From a virus: 31,167 nt of DNA. The stretch is from the IMG/VR virus record IMGVR_UViG_3300044997_001301, positions 1 to 31,167 of that record, one strand, 5' to 3'. A program made the translations under genes and the position numbers. Below the pieces are notes generated by a model. It was not told where the DNA came from. It did no database searches and saw only the letters and a list, made by a program, of their open reading frames with translations. Below, in pieces: positions 17,323 through 26,958 of this stretch (positions are counted from its first letter, which is position 1; each line of letters begins with the position of its first letter).

Positions 17323-17930
17323 TTATTTTTAGGAAGGTAATTAGCTGTATAAGAAGCGGGATCTGATGCACCTTTAGCGGGTTCAGACGGTATCTTTACA
17401 TTTGTATTGCTTAAAACCCTATCTCCTGTTGAAAGTTTTTTGCTTCCAATATCGCTTAAACGAGTATTCATAGGAGAATAAAAAGGAATTTCTTGCTGCT
17501 CATCCTTTACCTTTTTTGGTCTTATATTTATACGTTTTGAAGGGTCATCAGCTTTAAACCTTTCCGGTACATCAGGTAAATTAGGGTATGTACTTAATGG
17601 CTCTAGCATTCTACCTGGTACAGTAACAAAGTCCATATATCTGCCTGGTGCTATTTCTGAAGTTATATCTATATTAATATCACTACCCGTATAATCCGTG
17701 TTACCTGCACCTTTAACATTAGGATAAACATTCTTTATTGCAGATACCCTTAAATTAAGTCCACTTGCAATCATACTTTTAATTTTTTCTTGTGTATTAG
17801 ATCCTAATGACTGAAACCAAGGATCTCTTAATGCATCTTTTTTAAAAACCACAACATCACCTGCTAAAAACCCTTGACTTGTAAATCGCTGCATATGTGA
17901 TTCTAAAATTTTGACAAACTTCCTGTTCAT
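17319..17930 (-). CDS. Conserved-looking protein of unknown function
   Basis: I do not recognise this 203-residue protein with certainty. The first 100 residues look like a compact beta-rich domain: FLAGDVVVFKKDAL, then a helix (QEKIKSMIASG) and the strand LRVSAIKNVYP, followed by INIDITSEIAPGRYMDFVTV. The GDVVVF and alternating strands suggest an SH3-like barrel (inference). The segment LSTYPNLPDVPERF leads to a Pro/Lys-rich, probably disordered C-terminus (KRINIRPKKVKDEQQEIPFY). It is convergent with gp44, with stop codons overlapping at TTAA, and divergent from gp25. A late-type motif lies 6 bases before its ATG, which suggests expression with the virion genes. Confidence 0.75.
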   Translation of the reverse strand: MNRKFVKILESHMQRFTSQGFLAGDVVVFKKDALRDPWFQSLGSNTQEKIKSMIASGLNLRVSAIKNVYPNVKGAGNTDYTGSDINIDITSEIAPGRYMDFVTVPGRMLEPLSTYPNLPDVPERFKADDPSKRINIRPKKVKDEQQEIPFYSPMNTRLSDIGSKKLSTGDRVLSNTNVKIPSEPAKGASDPASYTANYLPKNN

Positions 17931-17936
17931 TTAAAT

Positions 17937-17942
17937 TATTTA
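17937..17942 (-). promoter_or_regulatory. TAAATA late-promoter-like motif for the 17930 minus-strand gene
   Basis: The minus strand reads AATAAATA, ATTTAA (6 bases), then ATG at 17930. It lies in the 70-base divergent gap that also holds the gp25 motif. Confidence 0.5.
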
Positions 17943-17987
17943 TTGTTCTATATATGTATAAAATCAATTTTAAACTAATTAAACTCA

Positions 17988-17995
17988 TATAAATA
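17988..17995 (+). promoter_or_regulatory. TATAAATA, exact T4 late-promoter octamer, for gp25
   Basis: A full TATAAATA is followed by TTATT and GTG at 18001 (5 bases). If initiation occurs where it does in T4, the first transcribed base is the G of the start codon or next to it. It probably drives the whole baseplate-wedge cluster from 18001 on. Confidence 0.65.
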
Positions 17996-18000
17996 TTATT

Positions 18001-18486
18001 GTGGCTACAATAAAAGTTACCTCTGTTAAAGAACCGTTAAAAAGTAATAGTAACTTTACATTTACTGATTTAAAGCTAGATATAGAGTTTGACTATACCA
18101 GAAACAATGAATTTTTAAAAAGAAAAGAAATAAGGGACTTAATCTTGAACTACGATTATGGAGCTATAAAAAACTCAATCTTTAATCTCTTTAATACCTT
18201 ACCGGGTCAGAAAATACTGAACCCCTTATTTGGGTTAAATCTAGTTCAATACCTTTTTCAACCACTTAACGAAACAACGGCGTTATTAATAGGAAATAAA
18301 ATACTTGAAGGTATAAGCACTTTTGAACCAAGAGTAACAGTACAAAATATTAATGTAGTTGTTGATGAGGCAAATGCACAATATATTGTTACGTTGGTTT
18401 TGTCAGTATTATCTATAAATACAGGAACATCGTTTAAATTATCAGGAATATTAAGTAATTCTGGTTTTAACTTTGTAAATAAATAA
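18001..18486 (+). CDS. Baseplate wedge protein (T4 gp25 family)
   Basis: A lysozyme-fold-like wedge protein of the gpW/gp25 family that links the inner baseplate to the sheath. The 161 residues show the family order: FTDLKLDIEFDYTRNNEFL, a helix region with LILNYDYGAIKNSIFNLF, LPGQKILNPLFGLNL, and the diagnostic FEPRV at 108-112 (the EPR motif), followed by a beta hairpin and a final strand VTLVLSV. T4 gp25 has 132 residues; here the N-terminus is about 18 longer. The start is GTG, supported by TATAAATA five bases upstream. gp6 follows after one base, as gp6 and gp25 meet in the wedge. Confidence 0.92.
   Translation: MATIKVTSVKEPLKSNSNFTFTDLKLDIEFDYTRNNEFLKRKEIRDLILNYDYGAIKNSIFNLFNTLPGQKILNPLFGLNLVQYLFQPLNETTALLIGNKILEGISTFEPRVTVQNINVVVDEANAQYIVTLVLSVLSINTGTSFKLSGILSNSGFNFVNK
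18476..18481 (+). promoter_or_regulatory. TAAATA motif at the end of gp25, before gp6
   Basis: TGTAAATA, AATAAT (6 bases), then ATG at 18488. It overlaps the last codons of gp25 (AAT AAA TAA), so coupling could also explain this start. Confidence 0.35.
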
Positions 18487-18487
18487 T

Positions 18488-20347
18488 ATGGCTGAATTTA
18501 ATGATTTTAGCTTAAGAAAAGATAGTTACGCTGCATTTGATGCACAAAGCTTGAAAAGCTTAATTATTAAACGTCTTAATACCAATAACTTTTTTACGGA
18601 TCAAAATTTTGAAGGCAGTAATCTATCTTCTTTAATAGATATTATTGCGTATGCATACCATGTTTTACTTTTTTACTTAAATAGAACAGGATCTGAAAGT
18701 ACTTTTACTACTGCAGAGTTATTTGAGAATGTTAATAAAATAGTTAAAATCTTAAATTATAATCCCGTTGGTAATCAAACAGCAATCTTATCTTTTCTTG
18801 CACAAGCTAATGCCTCATTACCACCTAACACATATACTATTCCTAGATATTCTTATTTTTCTATAAATGGAACAAATTATAGCTTTAATAATGACGTAAC
18901 ATTTATCAAATCTACTAATGACACAGAAATTCTTAATGATTTACAAGAAAACAACTTACTCTACCAAGGCCTATATGTCGAATACCCTTCATATTCTGCT
19001 ATAGGCGAACCTTTTGAAATACTTACTCTTACTGTTGTTGACAATAATGGTGAAAATATACCTATTGATCATTTTAATATAGATGTTTATGTAAAAGATA
19101 ATACTGTAGATACCCCTAAATGGGTAAAATGGACACCTACACAATCTTTATTTTTAGAGAGAAGTAATTCTGAAGTTTATGAAATAAGATTAAATGAAAA
19201 TGAAAGGTATGAAATAAGATTTGGTAACAATGTTACAGGAAAGCAACTAAATACTGGAGACGAAGTAGCTATCTACTATATAAAAACAAATGGATCTCAG
19301 GGAGAGGTAGGCCCCGGTCTTTTAAACAATAATAAATTGTTTTTCTATAATACTAATAGGTTTAATTCTATTAAAACCGATACTACTCCAGAAAATTTAA
19401 ATATAATTACTTCTAGACAAGTAAACGATATTGAATTTACTAATGTTGATGCTAGTACTAACTTTATACCTAGAGAAACAGTATCTAGTATGAAAATTAA
19501 TGCTACTAATACTTTTAGAACACAATATAGACTTATAACATCTGAAGATTTTATAAATTATGTAAGCAAAAATTATAGTAATATAATTTCCTCTGTTAAA
19601 GCAGTTAATAACTGGGAGTACATATCGGGTCATTTAAAATACTATTTTGACTTAGGAGTATCTAGACCTAATTTAGAAAGCAGAGTTCTTTTTAATCAGG
19701 TAAAATTTGCTGACTCCTGCAATTTTAACAATGTTTATTTGTACGCTGTACCTAAACTTGAAAAACTTACATCACTTACAACTAGAGCTAGCTATTTAAA
19801 TGCTGCGCAAAAACAATTACTATTAAACGATCTTCAAAAAGTAAAGTTAACAACTTCAGAAGTAATAATCAACGATCCTGTCTACATGGCGGTCGATATC
19901 GGAATAGGGTTTCCCGGTGAACCTCTTTCACCTGATATTTCTATTAATTCTTTTCTAGAAATTTCTAGAGATATAACTTCTAAGAGAAATCCTGAATCAT
20001 TAAAAGATCAGATATCTCAAATATTTGCAAATTATTTTTCTACTCTTAAAGATAATCTCGGTAGTGTAGTAAATTTAACTGATATTACTAATCAAATATT
20101 AGCTATTCCAGAATCCGGAATTACAGACATTAATACGGAGAGAATTGAAGGAACCACTTCCATCACTATCCCGGGTATAAGTTTAGTTATTTATAACCCT
20201 ATATATCCTGAAAAAGATATACATGTTACTACGCAAGACTATCAACTACCCTATTTTAAATTTCCTTTTTTAAATAATACACTTGATTTTAAAAATAAAA
20301 TTAAAATTATTACACCTTCTATTACTTCATTAACTAGGGAGTATTAA
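18488..20347 (+). CDS. Baseplate wedge protein (T4 gp6 family)
   Basis: gp6 (660 residues in T4) forms the iris-like ring of the baseplate and belongs to the gpJ-like family. This 619-residue protein has the family N-terminus: FEGSNLSSLIDIIAYAYHVL, then FYLNRTGSESTFTTAELFEN and VKILNYNPVGNQTA. A wing-domain region with IRFGNNVTGKQLNTGDEVAI follows, and a C-terminal region LTTSEVIINDPVYMAVDIGI precedes a helical dimerisation area. The final 40 residues carry short strands. It overlaps the next gene by one base (TAATG), arguing for coupled translation with the large protein that follows, which occupies the place of gp7. Confidence 0.9.
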   Translation: MAEFNDFSLRKDSYAAFDAQSLKSLIIKRLNTNNFFTDQNFEGSNLSSLIDIIAYAYHVLLFYLNRTGSESTFTTAELFENVNKIVKILNYNPVGNQTAILSFLAQANASLPPNTYTIPRYSYFSINGTNYSFNNDVTFIKSTNDTEILNDLQENNLLYQGLYVEYPSYSAIGEPFEILTLTVVDNNGENIPIDHFNIDVYVKDNTVDTPKWVKWTPTQSLFLERSNSEVYEIRLNENERYEIRFGNNVTGKQLNTGDEVAIYYIKTNGSQGEVGPGLLNNNKLFFYNTNRFNSIKTDTTPENLNIITSRQVNDIEFTNVDASTNFIPRETVSSMKINATNTFRTQYRLITSEDFINYVSKNYSNIISSVKAVNNWEYISGHLKYYFDLGVSRPNLESRVLFNQVKFADSCNFNNVYLYAVPKLEKLTSLTTRASYLNAAQKQLLLNDLQKVKLTTSEVIINDPVYMAVDIGIGFPGEPLSPDISINSFLEISRDITSKRNPESLKDQISQIFANYFSTLKDNLGSVVNLTDITNQILAIPESGITDINTERIEGTTSITIPGISLVIYNPIYPEKDIHVTTQDYQLPYFKFPFLNNTLDFKNKIKIITPSITSLTREY

Positions 20348-23300
20348 TGGCATCTGTAAATTATACTTATGTATATTTCACAGCTACTGATTTTTCAGGT
20401 AGAGCTACATTATCTGCATTTACTTTACCTCAGAATAAATTAACTTTTGTACCTGAGTTTTTGACTTCTCCGGTTTTATCATCTGAAGATTCTATTTCTA
20501 ATAAAATATTAAGATGGGATTTCGGAGACGGTACATACTCAAATGAACTTACTTCTACTCATTACTATAAATGGCCTGGAAATTATAAAGTAAGATTAAC
20601 AGTTTATGATAAATTCGGTAATGCTTATGATAGCTCATTTCGACCCACAATAAAAGTATACGATTTTATACGAGATCAGCTAGTTTTTAAAGATTTCAGA
20701 AGATTTATATATGATGTTCCTGCTAGTAAAATTATTGAGCCTATCGAGTTACTGAGACAGACAAGCTGGCAATCATACAATGCGCTAAGTAGTACCGGTT
20801 ATACTATAAACTTATATGCTTCTGGAGCACTGGGTCAATATCAAAATATTGATAATTTTTATAATGATAAATGGTCTCATTTAAGGGCATTAAGCAGATT
20901 TTATATAAAAAACCCTATCGCCGATTCATTTGAATATTTATCTGTTAATAAAATTACTAATATTGGTGAAGAAATTTATGCTAAAATAAATGGTAATAGT
21001 TTTAGAATATGTAATAAAAATGATATAGGTAGTTTCTTTGTAGGTACAACAGCATCTTATGAATTTTATTATGTTGATGATGTTACAAAAAATTATACTT
21101 CTAGAGAACCACCTATCTTTATCTTTGCAACTCTAGATAATTCTAAATTTCCAGATAGATATACAATTTATAACGATTCTTATAAAGAAATAAACTTTCC
21201 ACCCTATGGTTATAATAATATAAAGCCCGCAGTACTGCCAATAATAAAAGTAAGGCACAATCCTGCTGAACGCCTTAATATTACAACAACCGGTATTGAC
21301 GGTGAAGGTGTGCTTTCTACTACTAAGTTTCATTTTCCTAAGTTAAGCTGGCAAAATACCGAAATTCCGTTTTTAATTAAAATGAAGGATGTGGATAACT
21401 TTACTACAAAAACATATCCGCCATTATATTCTTCAGTTACTGACGCTTCATTATCAGCATTAACCTCTTTCAATATTGATTTTGGGTTACAAAGAAAAGT
21501 GGGAAATAATTTTTATCCAGTAACCGCGGTTAATTTTTTTGAAGATTTTAATAATGATATACCCAGAAGCATTGGAGCTTTCTTTAAGGGATACTTTATT
21601 GTTAATGAGCCGACATATAATTTACAGCTAACAGCGAGGATGACTGTTCAAGACCCGATAAATTATCCTAAAGATTCATTTATAGGCTGGGCTGCTGTTC
21701 CACAATACGATGTACTAGTTAGACTTTTTAGAGAGCAAATTTATAGCTCTTGCTTAGGAGGGGTAACTTTAAGTATATCTGCTGCTAAGAATTTTTTTTA
21801 TAATTACGATAATAGAAATGTTTATGCTATTCAAGTGGCCCCTTCTGGAGCAGGTATTGGAAATGACTACCAAGCATGGTTTGCTGATGGATCTAGAGAT
21901 TCAATTATAAAATTTACCGCCGAGGGGGTATTGTTATCTTCCTTTACACTTTCTGCTTATCCCTATATTAATAATTCTACAGGTTTAAAAGATTATGTAA
22001 ATTTATTAAACCCTATCTTAAGTAGTGCAGCTCCCGCTTCATTGACTTTAGATGGTATCAGTGACGTATGGTTTTGTCTTGCAGATGCTGTTTCAAGTAT
22101 AAAAATAGATGGAAGGACAGGATTTTTAATTGCCAATGCTTATCCTGATGTTACTAATATATGCTATTTTTTGAGCGGTGATTATCATTTGCCGTTTTTA
22201 AGCGGATTTGCTGGAGAAAATCTAGTATACCCAGTTAGTATTGATTCTGATTTTAATAACGATATCTGGGTCTCTTATACACACCCAATATGCGGTTTTA
22301 TATGCAAGTATAATACTTATGGATCACTATTGTGTGTTGTTCCTTTCACCCCATTACATTCTCCAGCAGAAATTATAATTGATAGAAATAAAAATGTCTG
22401 GGTAACAGCATATAATTTAGCTGCATCCGGATATACTTTATCAGGAAGAAACGATTATATATATAAATTTAACACCCGAGGGGATCTTTCATCCGGCTAT
22501 CCTATATCTGGCTTCAAGTTCATTCATAATGCTACAACAGATATGAGTCAAAATTTATGGGTAGCGCAAGATAAAGATACAATTACAAGAATTGATGCAA
22601 TCGATGGGTCAACTTCAAATTATATAGCCGGATCTGCAAATTTTACAAGCTATATAGGTAGTTTTGGAGGTATAGCTAGTGATACTAATGACTTTTTATG
22701 GATTTTAAATAATTTTGATCAAAAGCTATATTTTATTGATACTCTTGCCCCAAAAGTTAGTAGTGTAAATTATTTGGATAGTGTTGATTTAATACTGCCT
22801 GGAGAATCTCCTACTAACATATTGAGTACATTTGCAGAAAGAAGTTTTCAAGCGTACGGTGATTGGCTGGGAACTAGATGGATTAATAAACGAATGATAC
22901 CTACCTTTCTTGTTAGAACAATTACCGGGGAAAGTAATTTCTTTAATATATTACCTCTTTCTGGACAATATAGTATTTCAAAAGTAAATGAAAATTTTAA
23001 TGCTTTAGGGTTTTATAAATCTTTAATTTTTAGTGAAGTAATGGAAGATAAATTTAATTTGTTTAATAATTTTATAGGAACGATCGTAGGCGGTGTTACC
23101 TCACAACCCTATGAACTTGGAAAAACAGTTTATGAAAAAATAGCTAATTTTGTAAATAATAAATCTGATATTGATAAATGTAACCTCGATTCTCTTTTAT
23201 CATTTTGCAAAGAACTATCTATTCAATTTGAACAGTATAATTATCCGTTTCCTCCCCAACTTACTAGATTAATAAACTTGTTAACTATAAAACATTCAAA

Positions 23301-23808
23301 CCTCTGGGGTACACAAAATAAGTTTAATCTTGATTTTAGAAAAAGAGGCACTCAATTTAACGAAAATTATGCTAAGAATAGAGGAAGCGAATTATCTACA
23401 TTAACATCATACATTACTGCTGGTACACCTGTAGTAGCGTACGAAACTTTTTCAGGTCTTTACTCATTAGTTAATACTTTGATAATACCTGGAAAAAATT
23501 ACGGTAATTTAATACCTCTTTCAGCTTATAGTTATGATTGGGGATGGAGTTTAGTAGCTCCCATACAGCTCTCCGGCTATAGAATAGCTGATTTTTATAA
23601 GTTTTATGAATTTGTAGAAGTGTATGATAATAATTACTATAACAATATAATTGATTGGGAAAATCAACTAACCACATTAACATATAATAACAACTCATTT
23701 AACGAATGGACAAAAAACAATGGAATCATGGAAAGCCTTATAAACTATGAATTAACCAAAGGATTAAGGCTAATTTTAAGCTCAAGCGACATTGTATACA
23801 ACAATTAA
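20347..23808 (+). CDS. Giant baseplate/virion protein with PKD domain and beta-propeller
   Basis: At 1153 residues it stands in the gp7 position after gp6 (T4 gp7: 1032) but shows domains gp7 lacks. Residues about 34-105 are a PKD domain (WDFGDGT at 57-63, then WPGNYKVRLTVYD). Residues about 480-800 hold six blade-like repeats of an NHL/Vgb-type propeller: AWFADGSRDSIIKF, DVWFCLADAVSSIKI, DIWVSYTHPICGFI, NVWVTAYN with YIYKFNTRGDL, NLWVAQDKDTITRI and LWILNNFDQKLYFI. The C-terminal 330 residues are Tyr/Asn-rich, with DWGWSLVAPIQLSGY, and may anchor it to the wedge. A receptor-binding or carbohydrate-contacting role is inferred from the PKD and propeller domains. Translation is coupled to gp6 by TAATG. 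Confidence 0.8.
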   Translation: MASVNYTYVYFTATDFSGRATLSAFTLPQNKLTFVPEFLTSPVLSSEDSISNKILRWDFGDGTYSNELTSTHYYKWPGNYKVRLTVYDKFGNAYDSSFRPTIKVYDFIRDQLVFKDFRRFIYDVPASKIIEPIELLRQTSWQSYNALSSTGYTINLYASGALGQYQNIDNFYNDKWSHLRALSRFYIKNPIADSFEYLSVNKITNIGEEIYAKINGNSFRICNKNDIGSFFVGTTASYEFYYVDDVTKNYTSREPPIFIFATLDNSKFPDRYTIYNDSYKEINFPPYGYNNIKPAVLPIIKVRHNPAERLNITTTGIDGEGVLSTTKFHFPKLSWQNTEIPFLIKMKDVDNFTTKTYPPLYSSVTDASLSALTSFNIDFGLQRKVGNNFYPVTAVNFFEDFNNDIPRSIGAFFKGYFIVNEPTYNLQLTARMTVQDPINYPKDSFIGWAAVPQYDVLVRLFREQIYSSCLGGVTLSISAAKNFFYNYDNRNVYAIQVAPSGAGIGNDYQAWFADGSRDSIIKFTAEGVLLSSFTLSAYPYINNSTGLKDYVNLLNPILSSAAPASLTLDGISDVWFCLADAVSSIKIDGRTGFLIANAYPDVTNICYFLSGDYHLPFLSGFAGENLVYPVSIDSDFNNDIWVSYTHPICGFICKYNTYGSLLCVVPFTPLHSPAEIIIDRNKNVWVTAYNLAASGYTLSGRNDYIYKFNTRGDLSSGYPISGFKFIHNATTDMSQNLWVAQDKDTITRIDAIDGSTSNYIAGSANFTSYIGSFGGIASDTNDFLWILNNFDQKLYFIDTLAPKVSSVNYLDSVDLILPGESPTNILSTFAERSFQAYGDWLGTRWINKRMIPTFLVRTITGESNFFNILPLSGQYSISKVNENFNALGFYKSLIFSEVMEDKFNLFNNFIGTIVGGVTSQPYELGKTVYEKIANFVNNKSDIDKCNLDSLLSFCKELSIQFEQYNYPFPPQLTRLINLLTIKHSNLWGTQNKFNLDFRKRGTQFNENYAKNRGSELSTLTSYITAGTPVVAYETFSGLYSLVNTLIIPGKNYGNLIPLSAYSYDWGWSLVAPIQLSGYRIADFYKFYEFVEVYDNNYYNNIIDWENQLTTLTYNNNSFNEWTKNNGIMESLINYELTKGLRLILSSSDIVYNN

Positions 23809-23811
23809 ATA
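23806..23811 (+). promoter_or_regulatory. TAAATA late-promoter-like motif for the 23817 gene
   Basis: ATTAAATA, TTTAA (5 bases), then ATG at 23817, partly overlapping the stop of the previous gene (TAA 23806-23808). Confidence 0.45.
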
Positions 23812-23816
23812 TTTAA

Positions 23817-26800
23817 ATGTTAAAGTCTAGTAGATTTATAGATGAAAGGTTAGCCGTATCAATAACTTCCTTAACACCTCCCGCAAACCCTGTAGATTTT
23901 AATAGCCCTCTTACTTTTCAAGTTTGGATAAAGTATAATAACAGCCTTTATACTAATACAGATGATTTTCTACAAAGATATAATTCTTACTTAAACAACT
24001 GGTATGAAGTAAAAAATATTCAAAGAAATATTCAAGAAGAAACAACCAGGTCTCTATACACAACACTAATAAATGAAATTGTTTTAAATTATACAACTAA
24101 CGATGAAAGACGGTTTTTAAAGAATATAGATTTTAATAATAATAAAGATTTAGCAGTTGCAGTTCCTTTTTTTGCACAAAAAATAAAAGAAATTTGTTTA
24201 TACTATAGTACGTTACGCGACGATGTAAAGACTGGTGTAACAAGATATAATTTAAAAGGTTCGAATTATGGTATTCAAAAACTTATTTATAATGAAATTT
24301 CTAAATCACTTGAAACTGAAGATTTAACTGATTTAATAAAAAATCTTAATCTTTCTCTTTCTTCTATCCGTAATAATATGGTTATAGATGTTGAAGATTT
24401 ATTTGATACGTATACAAACTATCTTGACACTAGCTTTACATATCCGGCCTCTTCTTATAATACTGAACAAGGAGAACGTAAAGAATTTTTTAATTTAAAT
24501 CAGTATAATTTAGACGAAAATCTTTTTTTAAATTTTAATTACTCAATAGTAAATGCAATAACTAGCTATCCTTTCTTTTTAATTGAACTCGGTAATAATA
24601 ACTTTAGTATATCACCTATTGTAAATAGTGAAAATTTTAATTTTTTAAAAGACAGTGATTTTATTAATACTGTTAATACTGAAAATAATAATAATTTAAA
24701 TTTAAATTTACAAAAAGAACTAATTGAAAAATACGTAGGCACTGATTTTTATTTTCTTTCTACGGGTAATACAGTTAATAAATTTCTATCCGGTACGCTT
24801 TTTACAGCTAACAATGAATTTGCAAACTATATTAATAAACGGTTTCCAAGTGTTGCAGCTGTTCCCAGTGAAGAGTTTCTTAAAACATCTAAAGATATAG
24901 GTCTATTTTTTAAGCCTGATAAAATAGGATTCTCTAATTTTAATAGTTTTGGTCAAAAAGCTACTATTAATAGAAATGTATTAAGTGCTAACACCGTATA
25001 TATATTTCCTGATCCTCAAAAATTTCAAAATATTTCAGGATTAACTGAGCAGGAATTTACCTCTCCATTAACTTTTATAGAAAATAATTATTATAATAAA
25101 ATAGATTTTTCTAACCAATATAGATTCGGTGATTCAGAGACTAATTCTTTTTTTCAAACGTTTCGAGCATATCAAACAAGAGAGCAATCATTAGATCTAT
25201 CCCTACAGGGATTATCTAGATATTCTGACCCTCAAGATTTTTTTAAAGGTGATATAAAAAATATATGGGCAAACGATGACGTATTTCCTAAAATACCTTC
25301 AAACCTGTTCCCAATTGATAGTAGACTAGAAAAATTATATTCCCTTAACAAAACTCTTGTACAGAGCAAAGGAGATATATACGGAAATGAATTTAATTTA
25401 TACAAAGATGTACACCCATTAAAAAAAGCAAGAAATAATAAAGAAGATCAAGATCTAGACATATATCTGTGTCTTTTGATAAGAGGTCATTTATTTTACG
25501 ATAGTATTTCCGGTTCAAATTTTGATTATACGACAATAAATCAGGAAAAAGGGTATTCAGGTATTATTCTTAAAACTACAGATAATATTCCTCCAGGTTC
25601 TGGGTATTATACTCAAGGCCCATCTTTTATATCCCCTTCTCCTTATGCTTTAGATGCATATAATGAAGGTGCGCCTAGATTTGTTCTTACCGGCGAAAAT
25701 GTACCTATAGTTTCTTATAGGTTTTATCCTGAATCTTTTTGCCCAACATTTATTCAATTAAATTTTTTATGTAATGTTTACGACGGTGTAACCTTTACTG
25801 TTAAAGGTGTACCTTTATCTGATTCTAGCTCAGATGATCCGCTGTATAACCCGGATATTGGTAGCTTATATTACAATGAATTAATTGATGGAGGTATGAA
25901 TAAAGACGGCCCAAATTATAGAGCTAATTTTGTATACGCTGGTAATTTTCTTTTTACCCCTACTCAATCTGCTTATACGGTATTTGATGGTACGTATTTT
26001 CTTGTAAATAGTTCCGAGCCTTGCGGTAATGAATTGGAGTTTGAAATATCATACAATGAAAAAAGTACTTTTCTTGATTATCATATACCTCAACGCGATA
26101 CACAGGTGTTAAAAGGCCTGTCTGGTTTAAATAAAAAAAGATCACTCTATCAGGTAAAATACATAGATTATGGAGATCTGTACTATAGAAATTCCAATTC
26201 TTCAATTATTCTACCTGCATCTGCTGCATTAAGCGGTATATATATAAAATATAATCAAATAATAAACAATGAATTAATAACTAAATTAATAAATTTTGAC
26301 ATATATTATGATACCTTGCAGTTTGAGACGGAAAATTATTTAATATTTGAAAAAATTGTTTTTGATTATGAAAGCAATTTAATTTTAAATAAAAGTAGAA
26401 ATGATTGTATTTTTATTAGAGGAGAAAATAAAAAAATAGAAAAAATATCAACAGTTTGGTTTGATGAAATAGAAAATATACTTTTCTTTTGTAAAACAAT
26501 TTTATTTAATGAGCTTAGTGCCACTAATTATAAAATAATTTATCCTGAAATTTATACTGTTAATATTGATACTTTAAGATATACAAAAATTTATCCTTTA
26601 GAGACATCTAGCACACTTACTTTTGATTACCTTAAACAGTTTTCACTTTCAGGTAACAGTATTAATGTTAATATCGTTGAAATAGACAAGCCCTTATTTA
26701 ATTATAATGACGATACCGGTCAATATAGCATTACATATCTCGGACGCGATATTGCTAATGTATTTTATATTTTTAAAGTACTGTTTAAATATGTAAACGG

Positions 26801-26957
26801 TAAAATAATTAACTTAATTAATACTATGTATAAATTAGCACCCGATGCCAATACTATAAATTTTTCAAGCCCTCTTTCCTCTTCATACTTAACATATAAC
26901 ATTCTAGGAAACAATCCTGGATACGTATCAAACGGAGCATTTGTTTTCGGGATATAA
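23817..26957 (+). CDS. Very large virion structural protein, family not recognised
   Basis: This 1046-residue protein lies in the gp8/gp10 area of the T4 order but matches neither by eye. The N-terminal 200 residues are helical ([20 protein letters not shown], then [20 protein letters not shown] and [20 protein letters not shown]), which could be a dock onto the baseplate. From about 530 on the sequence becomes beta-rich with Tyr, Ser and Gly, with two Cys in [19 protein letters not shown] and one in [13 protein letters not shown]. It ends with [17 protein letters not shown]. One base separates its stop from the adhesin ATG, so the two are probably co-translated. A wedge-to-fibre connector is my inference from size and position. 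Confidence 0.8.
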   Translation: MLKSSRFIDERLAVSITSLTPPANPVDFNSPLTFQVWIKYNNSLYTNTDDFLQRYNSYLNNWYEVKNIQRNIQEETTRSLYTTLINEIVLNYTTNDERRFLKNIDFNNNKDLAVAVPFFAQKIKEICLYYSTLRDDVKTGVTRYNLKGSNYGIQKLIYNEISKSLETEDLTDLIKNLNLSLSSIRNNMVIDVEDLFDTYTNYLDTSFTYPASSYNTEQGERKEFFNLNQYNLDENLFLNFNYSIVNAITSYPFFLIELGNNNFSISPIVNSENFNFLKDSDFINTVNTENNNNLNLNLQKELIEKYVGTDFYFLSTGNTVNKFLSGTLFTANNEFANYINKRFPSVAAVPSEEFLKTSKDIGLFFKPDKIGFSNFNSFGQKATINRNVLSANTVYIFPDPQKFQNISGLTEQEFTSPLTFIENNYYNKIDFSNQYRFGDSETNSFFQTFRAYQTREQSLDLSLQGLSRYSDPQDFFKGDIKNIWANDDVFPKIPSNLFPIDSRLEKLYSLNKTLVQSKGDIYGNEFNLYKDVHPLKKARNNKEDQDLDIYLCLLIRGHLFYDSISGSNFDYTTINQEKGYSGIILKTTDNIPPGSGYYTQGPSFISPSPYALDAYNEGAPRFVLTGENVPIVSYRFYPESFCPTFIQLNFLCNVYDGVTFTVKGVPLSDSSSDDPLYNPDIGSLYYNELIDGGMNKDGPNYRANFVYAGNFLFTPTQSAYTVFDGTYFLVNSSEPCGNELEFEISYNEKSTFLDYHIPQRDTQVLKGLSGLNKKRSLYQVKYIDYGDLYYRNSNSSIILPASAALSGIYIKYNQIINNELITKLINFDIYYDTLQFETENYLIFEKIVFDYESNLILNKSRNDCIFIRGENKKIEKISTVWFDEIENILFFCKTILFNELSATNYKIIYPEIYTVNIDTLRYTKIYPLETSSTLTFDYLKQFSLSGNSINVNIVEIDKPLFNYNDDTGQYSITYLGRDIANVFYIFKVLFKYVNGKIINLINTMYKLAPDANTINFSSPLSSSYLTYNILGNNPGYVSNGAFVFGI

Positions 26958-26958
26958 T

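Noticed and set aside
26941-26958. Upstream TTG start for the adhesin
   Set aside because: It overlaps the previous gene's end; ATG 26959 lies one base after that stop and gives a normal coupled start.
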